From: Halorubellus litoreus
Lineage (GTDB): Archaea > Halobacteriota > Halobacteria > Halobacteriales > Natrialbaceae
NCBI RefSeq assembly: GCF_037081675.1
Contig: NZ_JAZAQL010000005.1
Location: 124,001-188,000, forward strand
Length of the DNA stretch: 64,000 nt
Reading direction: 5' to 3'
Shown: positions 23,263 to 32,085 of the stretch, one piece after another
Layout of the letters: each line of letters opens with the position of its first letter
Numbering within the stretch: position 1 is the first letter of the stretch
The notes under the pieces: model-generated
What the model was told of the DNA's origin: nothing
Seen by the model: the letters and a program-made list of their open reading frames with translations, nothing else
Database searches by the model: none
Translations under genes and position numbers: made by a program

Positions 23263-23937
23263 TCAGTCCTCGACGACCTCGTCGACGCTCTCGGCGACGT
23301 CCTCGTCGACGCGCCAGAGGTAGAGGGCGGCGTAGCTCCGGTACGGCTTCCAGCGTTCGGCGCGCTCGCGCATCTCGGCGCGCGTGAGGTCGTCGCCGTC
23401 GGGGAACACGCGCTGCATGCCCTTGCGGACGCCGAGGTCGCCGACCGGAAAGACGTCCTCGCGGCCGAGCGCGAACAGGAGCTGCATGTTCGCGGTCCAC
23501 TCGCCGACGCCCGTGATGGCGGTGAGTGCGTCGCGGACCGCGTCGTCGCTCTCGTCGGCGAACGACTCGACGGAGTAGCCGTGCTCTTCGAACGCGTCGG
23601 CGACCTCGTTGACGTACCGCGTCTTCTGGCGCGACAGGCCGGCGTCCCGGAGGACGTCGTCGTCGGTGGCCCGGATGCCTGCGGGGGTCACGTCGACCGC
23701 GTCGAACAGCCGTTCGCGGGTCGCGGCGGCGCTCGCCATGGACACCTGCTGGCGGAGGATGGACGTGACGAGGCGCTCGAAGAGGTCGTCGGCGGTCTCG
23801 ACGTGTAACTCGCCGTGCTCGGCGACCACGGGACCGAGTATCTCGTCGTCGCGGAGGAACGCGTGCGGGTCCGTCGCTGGCGCGTCGGCGTCGTCTGTCA
23901 CGCCCGATCGTACGCCGTCCGGGCGGTTAGCGTTCAC
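23263..23937 (-). CDS. AlkA-type DNA-3-methyladenine glycosylase
   Basis: 224 aa. HhH-GPD superfamily: RLVTSILRQQVSMASAAATR, helix-hairpin-helix ITGVGEWTANMQLLFALG, then the catalytic Asp in DVFPVGDLGVRKGMQ and the C-terminal WKPYRSYAALYLWR typical of AlkA. Lacks the four-Cys iron-sulfur loop of endonuclease III, so it is a monofunctional alkyl-base glycosylase in base-excision repair. 126 bp upstream of azlC on the same strand, separate unit likely. Confidence 0.92.
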   Translation of the reverse strand: MNANRPDGVRSGVTDDADAPATDPHAFLRDDEILGPVVAEHGELHVETADDLFERLVTSILRQQVSMASAAATRERLFDAVDVTPAGIRATDDDVLRDAGLSRQKTRYVNEVADAFEEHGYSVESFADESDDAVRDALTAITGVGEWTANMQLLFALGREDVFPVGDLGVRKGMQRVFPDGDDLTRAEMRERAERWKPYRSYAALYLWRVDEDVAESVDEVVED

Positions 23938-24024
23938 GACTCCGGTGGCGACGCCGACCGTCCGCGACCCGGGCTAGACGATTTGGCCGGACTCAGACGG
24001 GCGTCGAGCGGCGTTCTGGCGGAC

Positions 24025-24462
24025 ATGGAACGAGCCGAACTCGACGTTCGGACGTCCATGACCACGGCCGTCGACGCAGCCCTCGCGTTCCTGGGCGTCG
24101 TCGCTATCGTCTTCCCAATCAGCGCGCTCGCGGACGCGGTCCTCGGTTCGCCGCTCGGTGCACGCGTCTGGTTCGTCGCCGGCGCCGCCGGTCTCGTCGG
24201 CGCGGTCGCGTTCGCGGCTCGCGACCTGTCGCTCGGCCGGCTCGCGAAGTTCATCGGCGTGACGGCCGCGAGCTCGTTCGCGTGGCTCGTCGCCGTCGCC
24301 GCCGTCATGACGCTCGCCGGCGTCGCCATCCCTGCAGGTGACCGTCGACCGTTCCTCTACGCCGGCCTGCTCGCGCTCGCCACCGCGTACGTCGGCGTCT
24401 ACAGCGACGCCGTCGACGTCGACTACGAGCACGGGAGCGCGTCCTCGTTCGGCGCGTCCTGA
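24025..24462 (+). CDS. Four-helix membrane protein, tandem paralogue 1 of 3
   Basis: 145 aa from ATG 24025 (MERAELDVRTSMTTAVDAAL). Four membrane helices. Shared with the next two genes: a first helix of the form FAFLGVVAI, a mid-protein motif D-x-S-L-G-R-L-x-x-F (DLSLGRLAKFI), and a last helix ending in LALATAYVGVY. Ends with an acidic, Ser-rich tail. No function recognised; looks like a lineage-specific haloarchaeal family expanded here in tandem. Confidence 0.72.
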   Translation: MERAELDVRTSMTTAVDAALAFLGVVAIVFPISALADAVLGSPLGARVWFVAGAAGLVGAVAFAARDLSLGRLAKFIGVTAASSFAWLVAVAAVMTLAGVAIPAGDRRPFLYAGLLALATAYVGVYSDAVDVDYEHGSASSFGAS

Positions 24463-24571
24463 CGCGGTCGACGACGCGGCGCGGCGCCGTCGATGCTTGC
24501 CGCCGCACCCGAGAGACGCCCTCTCCCGCCCACACCGATAGCGTCAGGTATCCGAGGAGAGTAGGGTCAGT

Positions 24572-24979
24572 ATGGAGAACACCGCCAGCGGCGTCCGGTC
24601 GTGGCTGCTCGCCACCGTCGACTTCGCGTTCGCGTTCCTCGGCGTGGCCGCGGTCGCGTACCCGACGCTCTCCCTCGTCGCTTCCCTCGTCGGCTCCCCG
24701 TTCCTCCGCGCGCTCGCCCCCATCCTCACGTTCGTCCTCGCGTTCGGCGCGAGCTATCCCTACGTCGCCGGCGACTGGTCGCTCGGCCGCCTCGGCGAGT
24801 TCCTGTTCGTCGCCGTCGCCGGGGCGCTCGCGTGGGGCGCACTCGTCGCCGGCGTCGTCCTCGCGCTCGACCTCGCCACCGACCCCGGCGACCCCGCGCC
24901 CATCGCGACCGCGTGGACGCTCGCCCTCGCCACCGCGTACGTCGTCGTCTACTGGCAGGAACGCCAGCTGTTCCGATGA
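24572..24979 (+). CDS. Four-helix membrane protein, tandem paralogue 2 of 3
   Basis: 135 aa. Same plan as its neighbours: FAFAFLGVAAVAYPTLSLVA, the DWSLGRLGEFL motif, and a final LALATAYVVVYWQERQ. C-terminus is short and slightly basic instead of acidic. Separated from paralogue 1 by 109 bp with no obvious terminator. Confidence 0.72.
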   Translation: MENTASGVRSWLLATVDFAFAFLGVAAVAYPTLSLVASLVGSPFLRALAPILTFVLAFGASYPYVAGDWSLGRLGEFLFVAVAGALAWGALVAGVVLALDLATDPGDPAPIATAWTLALATAYVVVYWQERQLFR

Positions 24980-25066
24980 CACAGGCGGGTCGCCCGCGGC
25001 TCAGCCCTCCGAGGCCCGCGACCGCGGACCGAAACCCTCACGGGGGCTAGTGGCGACACCGAGAGC

Positions 25067-25468
25067 ATGGCCGACCTCGAACAACGACTGCAGGCGTGGT
25101 TCGGTCTCGGCGTCGAGGTCGTGTACACGTTCTTCGCGTTCGTCCTCGTCTCGCTACCGTTCCTCGCGCTCGGCGACGACGCGTTCGGCGAGCCACTCGG
25201 CGCCCTCGTCGTCCCCCTCGTCCTCGGCATCGGCATCGGCGGCACCGTCGCGTTCGAACTCGGGACGTACTCGTTCGACCGCCTAGGGCACTTCGTCGTC
25301 GCCGCGTTCGCCGCCGCAATCGCGTGGGTGCTCGTCGTCTCCACGCTCGTCCTCGTCTTCGACCTCTGGCGCGCGCCCCGCGACCCGCTCCCGATGTTCG
25401 TCGCGTGGTCGCTCTCGCTCGCCACCGGGTACGTCCTCGTCTACCGCGGCGAGGACGCACTCGCCTGA
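25067..25468 (+). CDS. Four-helix membrane protein, tandem paralogue 3 of 3
   Basis: 133 aa. The most divergent copy: TFFAFVLVSLPFLALGD, motif TYSFDRLGHFV in place of SLGRL, last helix LSLATGYVLVYRGEDA. All four hydrophobic helices keep their spacing. Function unknown. The gene ends 36 bp before the convergent methyltransferase gene. Confidence 0.72.
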   Translation: MADLEQRLQAWFGLGVEVVYTFFAFVLVSLPFLALGDDAFGEPLGALVVPLVLGIGIGGTVAFELGTYSFDRLGHFVVAAFAAAIAWVLVVSTLVLVFDLWRAPRDPLPMFVAWSLSLATGYVLVYRGEDALA

Positions 25469-25503
25469 CGGGGTCGATTCCGCCAGTCGCTCGTTTCAGC
25501 AAG

Positions 25504-26235
25504 TCACTGCTTCGCGAGCGTCACCGTGTACGTGTGCTCCCAGTCGCCGTCGCCGTCGCGTAGCTTTGCGACCGTCCAGTCGGTGCCAACGACCGCGTCC
25601 CGTATCTCCGCGGCCGTGAACAGGCGGAAGAGCCACGGCCGGCCGAGATCGCCGGCGTACTCGTACTGCACGACGCGGAACGCTCGCTCGCCGGCGGGGT
25701 CCTCGCGGAACCCGATCAGGTCCCGGGTCGTCTCGTGACTCGGGTCGTAGCCGTCGAAGACGGCGGTCGCGTCCGGCGTCGTCACGTGCGCCAGATCGCC
25801 GAGGAAGGCCCGCAACCCGGGGAGCGACTTCGCGATGCCGGTCTGGGTGCCGACGCTGTACGCACCCCGGAACGCGTCGCGCTCGAAGTGCTCGCGGAGC
25901 GAGAACATGTCCGCCTGCACGACGCGCTCGACGCCACGGTCCCGGAGGACGTCCACGAGGAACTCGCTCGGCTCCACCGCCGTCACCGTCGCACGCGCCC
26001 CGTCGGCAGGCGTCGACCGGTCTTGGACCGCGAGCGCCTGCCGGCCCGCGCCCGCCCCGAGGTCGAGTACCGGCGCTTCGAGATCGGCGAGCGCGTCGCC
26101 GTCGTCCAGCGACCACGCGTCGAAGTATCCCGCGACGTCGTGCTCGACCGTCTCCTCGCCGTCGAGATACCGGAGCGGGCCGTCGTACTCGTCGTGGTAC
26201 CAGTCGTGAAGCGCTCGCGCGAACACTTCGGTCAT
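25504..26235 (-). CDS. Class I SAM-dependent methyltransferase
   Basis: 243 aa from the ATG at 26235 (MTEVFARALHDWYHDEYDGP). SAM-binding motif I is APVLDLGAGAGRQALAV, the acidic residue after beta-2 is in TVTAVEPSEFL, and motif III-like VVQADMFSL follows. The lid and C-terminal parts (YEYAGDLGRPWLFRLFTAAE) resemble small-molecule methyltransferases. Substrate not evident. An upstream frame is open past this ATG, but codons before it overlap the kinase gene region. Confidence 0.85.
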   Translation of the reverse strand: MTEVFARALHDWYHDEYDGPLRYLDGEETVEHDVAGYFDAWSLDDGDALADLEAPVLDLGAGAGRQALAVQDRSTPADGARATVTAVEPSEFLVDVLRDRGVERVVQADMFSLREHFERDAFRGAYSVGTQTGIAKSLPGLRAFLGDLAHVTTPDATAVFDGYDPSHETTRDLIGFREDPAGERAFRVVQYEYAGDLGRPWLFRLFTAAEIRDAVVGTDWTVAKLRDGDGDWEHTYTVTLAKQ

Positions 26236-26318
26236 GCGAGTACCGACAGCGACCCACTCGAAAAAAGCCCGGATAGCGTGGGCAACGGTAGCATTCGACG
26301 TGATCGCTGGCGCGAACG

Positions 26319-28073
26319 TCAGTCGTCGTCCGCCGTCGCGACCGCCGTCTGGTCGGCAGTCGCGACGCCGAGGAACCGGAACTTCGCACCGCCCGATTCG
26401 CTCTCCTCGGGGACGACCGTCCACCCGTGGCCTTCGGCTATCTCCCGGACGATCGCCAGCCCGAAGCCCGTGCCGTCGTCGTTCGTCGTGAAGCCCTCCT
26501 CGAGGACCGAGTCGGCGTCGTCCGCGGGGAGGCCCGGTCCGTCGTCGGCCACCCAGAACGCGCGGTCGTCGACGTCGAGTACCGTCTCGTCGTCGAACCC
26601 GTCCACGCCGACGGTCACCGTCACCGCCTCGCCGGCGTGCTCGCGAGCGTTCCGGAACACGTTCTCGAACAGCCGCTGGAGGCGGTCCGCGTCCGCGAGC
26701 ACCACCGCCGTCGTCGCCGCCTCGCTCGCCGCCTCCAGGGTCATCTCGGCGGTGTCGACGGTCCCCCACGCTCGCTGCGCGACCGTCCAGACACCCACCG
26801 GGTCCGGGTTCTCGACGACGTCGCCCTCGCGCGCCATCGCGAGGATGTCCTCGATGAGCGTCTCCATGCGCTCGGTCGCCGTCGCCGCCTCAGCCGCGTA
26901 CTCTCGGACGGCCTCGTCGTCGGTCGTCGACTCGATGAGCTCGACGTAGCCCCCCGCGACGTTCAGCGGGTTCCGGAGGTCGTGACTGACGACGCTCGCG
27001 AACCCCTCCAGTTGGTCGTTCTTCCGCTCGAGCTCGCGCTCGCGCTCCACGCGCTCGGTGACGTCCTGCACGAGGAACAACCGTCCGACGCGCTCGTCGC
27101 CGTCGACGACGGGCGAGACGTCGACCTGATAGTGCTCGCGGCCCCGCTGCGTGTCGACGGCCACCGTCTCCGTCGTCTCCACGACGCCGTCGAACCGCGC
27201 GAACAACACCGAGTCAGGTAGATGATCGACGACCGCGTCCCCGACGACGTCAGCGTCCTCGTCCACGCCGAACAACCTGCGCGCCTGCCGGTTCACGTCC
27301 ACGAGCCGGCCGTCGCGCACGACGAACATCCCTGCCGCCATCGTGTCGATGACCGTCTGGCGCGCGATCGGCGAGACGGACGCGACGTCCGCGCTCGACA
27401 CCACCCAGTAGAACGCGATACCGCTCACGAGGAACGCCGGCGGCGTCGGGTCGACGGCCACGACCTCGGCGACGAACAGGACGTTCGCGGCCATCGGCAC
27501 GACCGCACACGCACCGAGCACGAGACTCTGCCGTCGGAACAGGCGCTCGCGGCGACGGATGACGTCCACCATCACGGCCACGCCCACCATCGTGACGACG
27601 TACATGTACCCGACGTGCGCGAAGAACAGGACGCCGTGCCCGCCGTCGACGATGGGCGTCACCGCGCGCGACCAGTCCAGTTCCCAGAACAACTCGTGGG
27701 AGCCGTTCGTCCAGACGACGACGTTCACGAGCACCGGTTCGACCGCGAGCCCCGCGAGGAGTCGGTCGCTGACGGCGTCGACTCGGTCGCTGTACTCGAG
27801 CGCGACCAGGAGCCACGCGGTCGGAACCACCGGAATCCCGAGGTACGTCAGCTTCGTGAACGCGTACGTCACCGACGGCGAGATACCGAGGCCGTCGAAG
27901 AACGCCATCGTCGTCCACGCGAGGACGGCCACCAGCAGTAACTGGAGGAACCTGGTCAGGTCGGTGGGGTCCTCGCGACGCAGGCTGACGAGCGTCCAGA
28001 CCGAGACCGCTGCAGTGCTCGCCAGCAGCAAAAGGTACCAGACTGGAGCCTTGAACAACAAGGATACTGACAA
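26319..28073 (-). CDS. Sensor histidine kinase with 7TM N-terminus and PAS domain
   Basis: 584 aa; TTG start at 28073, since the first helix WYLLLLASTAAVSVWTLVSL begins a few residues in and no ATG serves better. Residues 1-215 are the seven-helix histidine-kinase N-terminal module; 225-345 a PAS domain (GMFVVRDGRLVDVNRQARRL); HisKA about 350-415 with phospho-acceptor His about 363 in FASVVSHDLRNPLNVAGGY; HATPase with N-box LFENVFRNAREHAG, G1 WVADDGPGLP and G2 GTGFGLAIVREIAEGHGW. Membrane sensor of an unknown signal; no response regulator is adjacent. Confidence 0.93.
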   Translation of the reverse strand: MSVSLLFKAPVWYLLLLASTAAVSVWTLVSLRREDPTDLTRFLQLLLVAVLAWTTMAFFDGLGISPSVTYAFTKLTYLGIPVVPTAWLLVALEYSDRVDAVSDRLLAGLAVEPVLVNVVVWTNGSHELFWELDWSRAVTPIVDGGHGVLFFAHVGYMYVVTMVGVAVMVDVIRRRERLFRRQSLVLGACAVVPMAANVLFVAEVVAVDPTPPAFLVSGIAFYWVVSSADVASVSPIARQTVIDTMAAGMFVVRDGRLVDVNRQARRLFGVDEDADVVGDAVVDHLPDSVLFARFDGVVETTETVAVDTQRGREHYQVDVSPVVDGDERVGRLFLVQDVTERVERERELERKNDQLEGFASVVSHDLRNPLNVAGGYVELIESTTDDEAVREYAAEAATATERMETLIEDILAMAREGDVVENPDPVGVWTVAQRAWGTVDTAEMTLEAASEAATTAVVLADADRLQRLFENVFRNAREHAGEAVTVTVGVDGFDDETVLDVDDRAFWVADDGPGLPADDADSVLEEGFTTNDDGTGFGLAIVREIAEGHGWTVVPEESESGGAKFRFLGVATADQTAVATADDD

Positions 28074-28172
28074 CCGTTACCACTGACTTGCGCGGTCACC
28101 GGAAAACGTCTTACGGCCCACCGGACGACGAACGAGTCGGTTCGTCGCGTCAGTCGTCCGCGAACAGTCGCG

Positions 28173-29324
28173 TCAGTAGCCCTTGCCGAGGAGCTCGCGC
28201 GCGATGATGTTCTTCTGGATCTCGGTCGTGCCCTCGTAGATCTGCGTGATCTTCGCGTCCCGGTAGAACCGCTCGACGGGGAAGTCGTTCACGAACCCGG
28301 CGCCGCCGTGGATCTGGACGGCCTCGTTCGCGACGTCGACCGCGACGCGCGACCCGAACTCCTTGGCCATCGACGCGAGCTGCGTGATGTCCTCGCCCTG
28401 GTCGACGTTCCACGCCGCCTTGTACGTCAGCATGCGCGCCGCCTCGGTGCGCGTGTGCATATCGGCGAGCTTGTGCTGGATGGCCTGGAAGTCGCTGATG
28501 GGGCGGTCGAACTGCTCGCGTTCCTGCGCGTAGGAGAGCGCCGCCTCGCTCGCGCCCTTCGCGATACCGACGCCCTGCGCGGCGACGGCGGTACGGGTCT
28601 CGTCGAAGAACTGCATCTGCTGGAGGAAGCCCATGCCGCGGTTCCCGATGAGGTTCTCCTCGGGGACGCGCACGTCGTTCAGCATGAGTTCCGCGGTGTC
28701 GCTCGCGCGGATACCGAGCTTGCCCGTGATCTTCTCGGACTCGAACCCGTCGCGGTCGGCCTCGACGACGATCTGACTGAAGCCGTTGTAGCGGCCCTCG
28801 GCGTCCGGGTCGGTCTCGCAGAGGACGACGTAGTAGTCGCCGATGGACCCGTTCGTGATCCACATCTTGTTCCCGTTGATCACCCACTCGTCGCCGTCCT
28901 TCTCCGCCTGCGTCGAGACGGAGGAGACGTCGCTGCCGGTGTCGGGTTCGCTGATGGCGGCGCCCATGATGGCGTCACCCTTCGGGATGGGTTCGAGGAA
29001 GCGCTCCTTCTGGTCCTCGGTCCCGAACTCCATGATGGCGTCCGCGCCGAAGCTCGTCGAGGTCAGCGACAGGCCGATACCGGGGTCGACCGCGAACAGC
29101 TCTTCGGTGATGAGCGCGGACTCGAGGTTCCCGTAGTCGGCGCCGCCGTACTCGAAGGGGATGTGCGCGCCGAGCAGGCCCGCGTCCGCGGCCTTCTCGA
29201 TGATGTCCCAGGGGTACTTCTCCTCGACGTCGTACTCTTGGGCGACCGGTTCGATCTCGTTCTCGGCGAATCGAGCGACCTCTTCCTTGATCTGTTTCTG
29301 CTCGTCTGAGAGCGCGAAGTCCAT
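28173..29324 (-). CDS. Acyl-CoA dehydrogenase
   Basis: 383 aa, normal length. FAD enzyme for the first step of beta-oxidation. Signatures: GAAISEPDTGSDVSSVST, YAQEREQFDRPISDFQAIQH and the catalytic-base region IYEGTTEIQKNIIARELLGK near the C-terminus with Glu in TTE. Divergent from a 3-hydroxyacyl-CoA dehydrogenase/enoyl-CoA hydratase gene with a 116-bp shared control region, so the two probably respond to the same fatty-acid signal. Acyl chain length preference cannot be read. Confidence 0.93.
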   Translation of the reverse strand: MDFALSDEQKQIKEEVARFAENEIEPVAQEYDVEEKYPWDIIEKAADAGLLGAHIPFEYGGADYGNLESALITEELFAVDPGIGLSLTSTSFGADAIMEFGTEDQKERFLEPIPKGDAIMGAAISEPDTGSDVSSVSTQAEKDGDEWVINGNKMWITNGSIGDYYVVLCETDPDAEGRYNGFSQIVVEADRDGFESEKITGKLGIRASDTAELMLNDVRVPEENLIGNRGMGFLQQMQFFDETRTAVAAQGVGIAKGASEAALSYAQEREQFDRPISDFQAIQHKLADMHTRTEAARMLTYKAAWNVDQGEDITQLASMAKEFGSRVAVDVANEAVQIHGGAGFVNDFPVERFYRDAKITQIYEGTTEIQKNIIARELLGKGY

Positions 29325-29333
29325 AGTAAACCA

Positions 29334-29352
29334 TTAACGCATTGTTCGTTAA
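29334..29352 (-). promoter_or_regulatory. Inverted repeat operator with overlapping TATA box for acyl-CoA dehydrogenase
   Basis: TTAACG-CATTGTT-CGTTAA is a perfect 6-bp inverted repeat with a 7-nt spacer, centred about 18 nt before the acyl-CoA dehydrogenase ATG. On the minus strand CTTTTTAACG at its outer edge (about 29348-29357) is the likely TATA box, so a dimeric regulator bound here would block transcription. Inference from symmetry and position. Confidence 0.5.
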
Positions 29353-29440
29353 AAAGGTATGTACCCGCCGGTAAACTAGACAGGAGTTGGTGGGTTCGCT
29401 AAGGGAAACCTTGAAACGATTGCCAGTTGACTTCTCGTCC

Positions 29441-31426
29441 ATGGAGTTGGAAGAAGTCAACACCGTCGCAGTTCTCGGCGCAGGTAACATGGGCCACGGC
29501 ATCGCGGAGGTCGCGGCCCTCGCCGGCTACGACGTCAACATGCGGGACATCAAGGACGAGTTCGTCCAGGGCGGCTACGAGAAGATCGAGTGGTCGCTCG
29601 GCAAGCTCGCCGACAGCGAACAGATCACCGAAGCGGACGCCGACGACGCGCTCGACCGCGTCACACCCCTCGTCGACCTCGAGGAGACCGTCGCGGACGC
29701 GGACGTCGTCATCGAGGCCGTCCCCGAACGCATGGACGTCAAGGAGGACACGTGGACGGACGTCGAAGCGTACGCGCCCGACCACACCGTCTTCACGACG
29801 AACACGTCCTCGCTCTCGATCACGGACCTCTCCGAGTTCACGGAGCGCCCCGAGCGCTTCTGCGGGATGCACTTCTTCAACCCGCCGATCCGGATGGACC
29901 TCGTCGAGGTCATCTCCGGCGCACACACCGACGACTCGACGCTCGACCTCGTCGAGGACCTCGCCGAGGACTTCGGGAAGACGCCCGTCCGCGTCCGCAA
30001 GGACGTCCCCGGGTTCATCGTGAACCGCATCCTCGTCCCCCTCATGAACGAGGCCGCGTGGCTCGTCGACGAGGGCGTCGCAACCATCGAGGAGGTCGAC
30101 GCGACGACGAAGTTCGACATCGGCCTCCCGATGGGGAGCTTCGAGCTCTCGGACTACGTCGGCATCGACGTCGGCTACCACGTCCTCGACTACATGCACG
30201 AGGTCGCGGGCGACCGCTACGAGCCCGCGCCGATGATGGTCGAGAAGGTCGAGAACGAGGAGTTCGGTCAGAAGTCCGGGAAGGGCTTCTACGACTACGA
30301 GGACGGCGACGGTGCCGAGGTCCCGATGGACGACGACCTCTTCAACGAGACCGTCAAGGAGCGCCTGCTCGCGGCGCTCGCGAACGAGGTCGCGTTCCTC
30401 GTCGGCGACGACGTCGCCAGCCCCGAGGAGATCGACACGGCAGTGAAACTCGGCGGGCGCTGGCCGAAGGGCCCGGCGAAGTTCTGTGACGAGTACGGCG
30501 TCGCGGCGCTCGCCGAGGCGCTCGACGACGCGCACGAGGAGAGCGGGCACCCGCGCTATGAGGCGTTCGACTACCTCGCGACCGTCGTCGAGGAAGGCGG
30601 GTTCTACGACGACGACGGCGACGACGAGGACGGCGCGGTCGACTTCGAGACGCTCGAACTCACGTACCCCGGCGACAAGGTCGCGCAGATCGAACTCAGC
30701 CGGCCCCAGCAGATGAACTCCATCAGCCTGGAGCTCATCGAGGAGCTCGACGCCGCGATCGACGTGGTCGACGAGGACGACGACGTGCGCGCGCTCCTCC
30801 TCACCGGGGCGGGCTCGAAGGCGTTCTCCGCAGGTGCGGACTTCATGAGTATCGCCGGCGGCGGCGCCGACCCCTTCGGCGCGGTCGAACTCTCGAAGTA
30901 CGGCCAGGAGACGTTCGGGCGCCTCGAGGAGATCGAGATGCCGGTCGTCGCGGCCATCGACGGCTACTGTCTCGGCGGCGGGATGGAGCTCGCGACGTGC
31001 GCTGACGTCCGCGTCGCGTCCTCGCGCTCCGAGTTCGGTCAGCCCGAGTTCAACCTCGGCCTCCTCCCGGGATGGGGCGGCACGCAGCGCCTCCAGCGCA
31101 TCGTCGGCATGGGGCGCGCGAAGGAGATCATCTTCACCGCCGAGCGCTTCCCCGCCGAGGAGATGGAAGGGTTCGGGTTCGTGAACGAGGTGTACGACGC
31201 CGAGTCCTTCGACGAGGAGGCGCTCGCGTACGCGGAGAAGCTCGCCGGCGGCCCGCCGCTCGCGCAGCGCTTCACGAAGCGCGCGATGCACAAGGGCTGG
31301 GACAACCACGAGGCCGGCCTGGAAGTCGAGTCGATGGGCTTCGGGCACGTCGTCGGCAGCGAGGACGTCCACGAGGGCATCAACGCGTTCTTCGGCGACG
31401 ACGACCCCGAATTCGAAGGGAAGTAA
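29441..31426 (+). CDS. 3-hydroxyacyl-CoA dehydrogenase / enoyl-CoA hydratase fusion
   Basis: 661 aa from the ATG at 29441. N-terminal about 390 residues are a 3-hydroxyacyl-CoA dehydrogenase: NAD site NTVAVLGAGNMGHGIAEVAA, signature GMHFFNPPIRMDLVEVI, and a duplicated helical C-domain. Residues about 410-661 are a crotonase fold: oxyanion-hole and active-site segments LTGAGSKAFSAGADFM and DGYCLGGGMELATCADVRVA with QPEFNLGLLPGWGGTQRLQR (catalytic Glu). The order dehydrogenase-hydratase is the archaeal one, opposite to bacterial FadB. Carries out steps two and three of beta-oxidation. Confidence 0.94.
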   Translation: MELEEVNTVAVLGAGNMGHGIAEVAALAGYDVNMRDIKDEFVQGGYEKIEWSLGKLADSEQITEADADDALDRVTPLVDLEETVADADVVIEAVPERMDVKEDTWTDVEAYAPDHTVFTTNTSSLSITDLSEFTERPERFCGMHFFNPPIRMDLVEVISGAHTDDSTLDLVEDLAEDFGKTPVRVRKDVPGFIVNRILVPLMNEAAWLVDEGVATIEEVDATTKFDIGLPMGSFELSDYVGIDVGYHVLDYMHEVAGDRYEPAPMMVEKVENEEFGQKSGKGFYDYEDGDGAEVPMDDDLFNETVKERLLAALANEVAFLVGDDVASPEEIDTAVKLGGRWPKGPAKFCDEYGVAALAEALDDAHEESGHPRYEAFDYLATVVEEGGFYDDDGDDEDGAVDFETLELTYPGDKVAQIELSRPQQMNSISLELIEELDAAIDVVDEDDDVRALLLTGAGSKAFSAGADFMSIAGGGADPFGAVELSKYGQETFGRLEEIEMPVVAAIDGYCLGGGMELATCADVRVASSRSEFGQPEFNLGLLPGWGGTQRLQRIVGMGRAKEIIFTAERFPAEEMEGFGFVNEVYDAESFDEEALAYAEKLAGGPPLAQRFTKRAMHKGWDNHEAGLEVESMGFGHVVGSEDVHEGINAFFGDDDPEFEGK

Positions 31427-31453
31427 GCGTCTGACCGCGGCTCCGCGAATCTC

Positions 31454-32014
31454 CTATTCGAGGTCGTAGTTCGATTCTCTTCTCTCGCGGCCGCTTCGGT
31501 CCTCGTAGTCGAGCGTCCAGAGTGCGAGCGCGACGCTCGCGACGGTCGGGATGCCGAGCGTGAGGACGTATCCGCCAATCGTGTAGTACACCCCGTACGC
31601 GACCCCGTTCCAGATGATGTTGAGCGTCGGTATCGTGCCCTCACCGAGGTAAGTACCGACCGTGTAGCCGATGGACAACAGCGGGCCGACAGTCAGCCAG
31701 GATAGCGACCCGATGCCGAGTCCGGTCCAGAGCGCGTTCCGTCGCGAGACTGCCCCGGCATCGGGAATCCGAACCCACCAGAGCGCCCAGGCCCACGCGG
31801 CGGCGTTCACGACGACGAGCATAACCCAGAGCACGCCGATGGGTTCCATCATCACGAGTGCCGGGATGCCGACCAGTAGGGCAGTGAACACGAATGCGAA
31901 CGCGCCGTACACCCTGGCAGCCGTTCTTGGATCCCGCGCGTTCGACGCGACCCACTCGGGGCGGTCCGGGACGCGTCGCGCCACGAAACCAGGGACGAGG
32001 TTCTCGACGCGCAT
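31454..32014 (-). CDS. Membrane protein, tandem paralogue 1 of 3 (VPGFVARRVP family)
   Basis: 186 aa. Starts with MRVENLVPGFVARRVPDRPE, has about four to six hydrophobic helices, a mid-protein GIGSLSWLTVGPLLS and a conserved end LTLGIPTVASVALALWTLDY followed by a charged tail (EDRSGRERRESNYDLE). Two close relatives follow upstream on the same strand. No known function. Confidence 0.72.
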   Translation of the reverse strand: MRVENLVPGFVARRVPDRPEWVASNARDPRTAARVYGAFAFVFTALLVGIPALVMMEPIGVLWVMLVVVNAAAWAWALWWVRIPDAGAVSRRNALWTGLGIGSLSWLTVGPLLSIGYTVGTYLGEGTIPTLNIIWNGVAYGVYYTIGGYVLTLGIPTVASVALALWTLDYEDRSGRERRESNYDLE

Positions 32015-32085
32015 ACGGCTCTGACGTGCACGGCCCGGTCACAAAAGCGACCGGGTAGGGAACCGTCTGCCCCGAGTGCGCCGCG

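Noticed and set aside
22083..23500. Longer AzlC start reaching to 23500
   Set aside because: Would overlap the glycosylase gene and add a His/Arg-rich head; the GTG at 23137 gives the family length and a ribosome site.
29399..31372. 657-codon minus-strand frame over the HAD/hydratase fusion
   Set aside because: Antisense shadow; both enzyme domains are clear on the plus strand.
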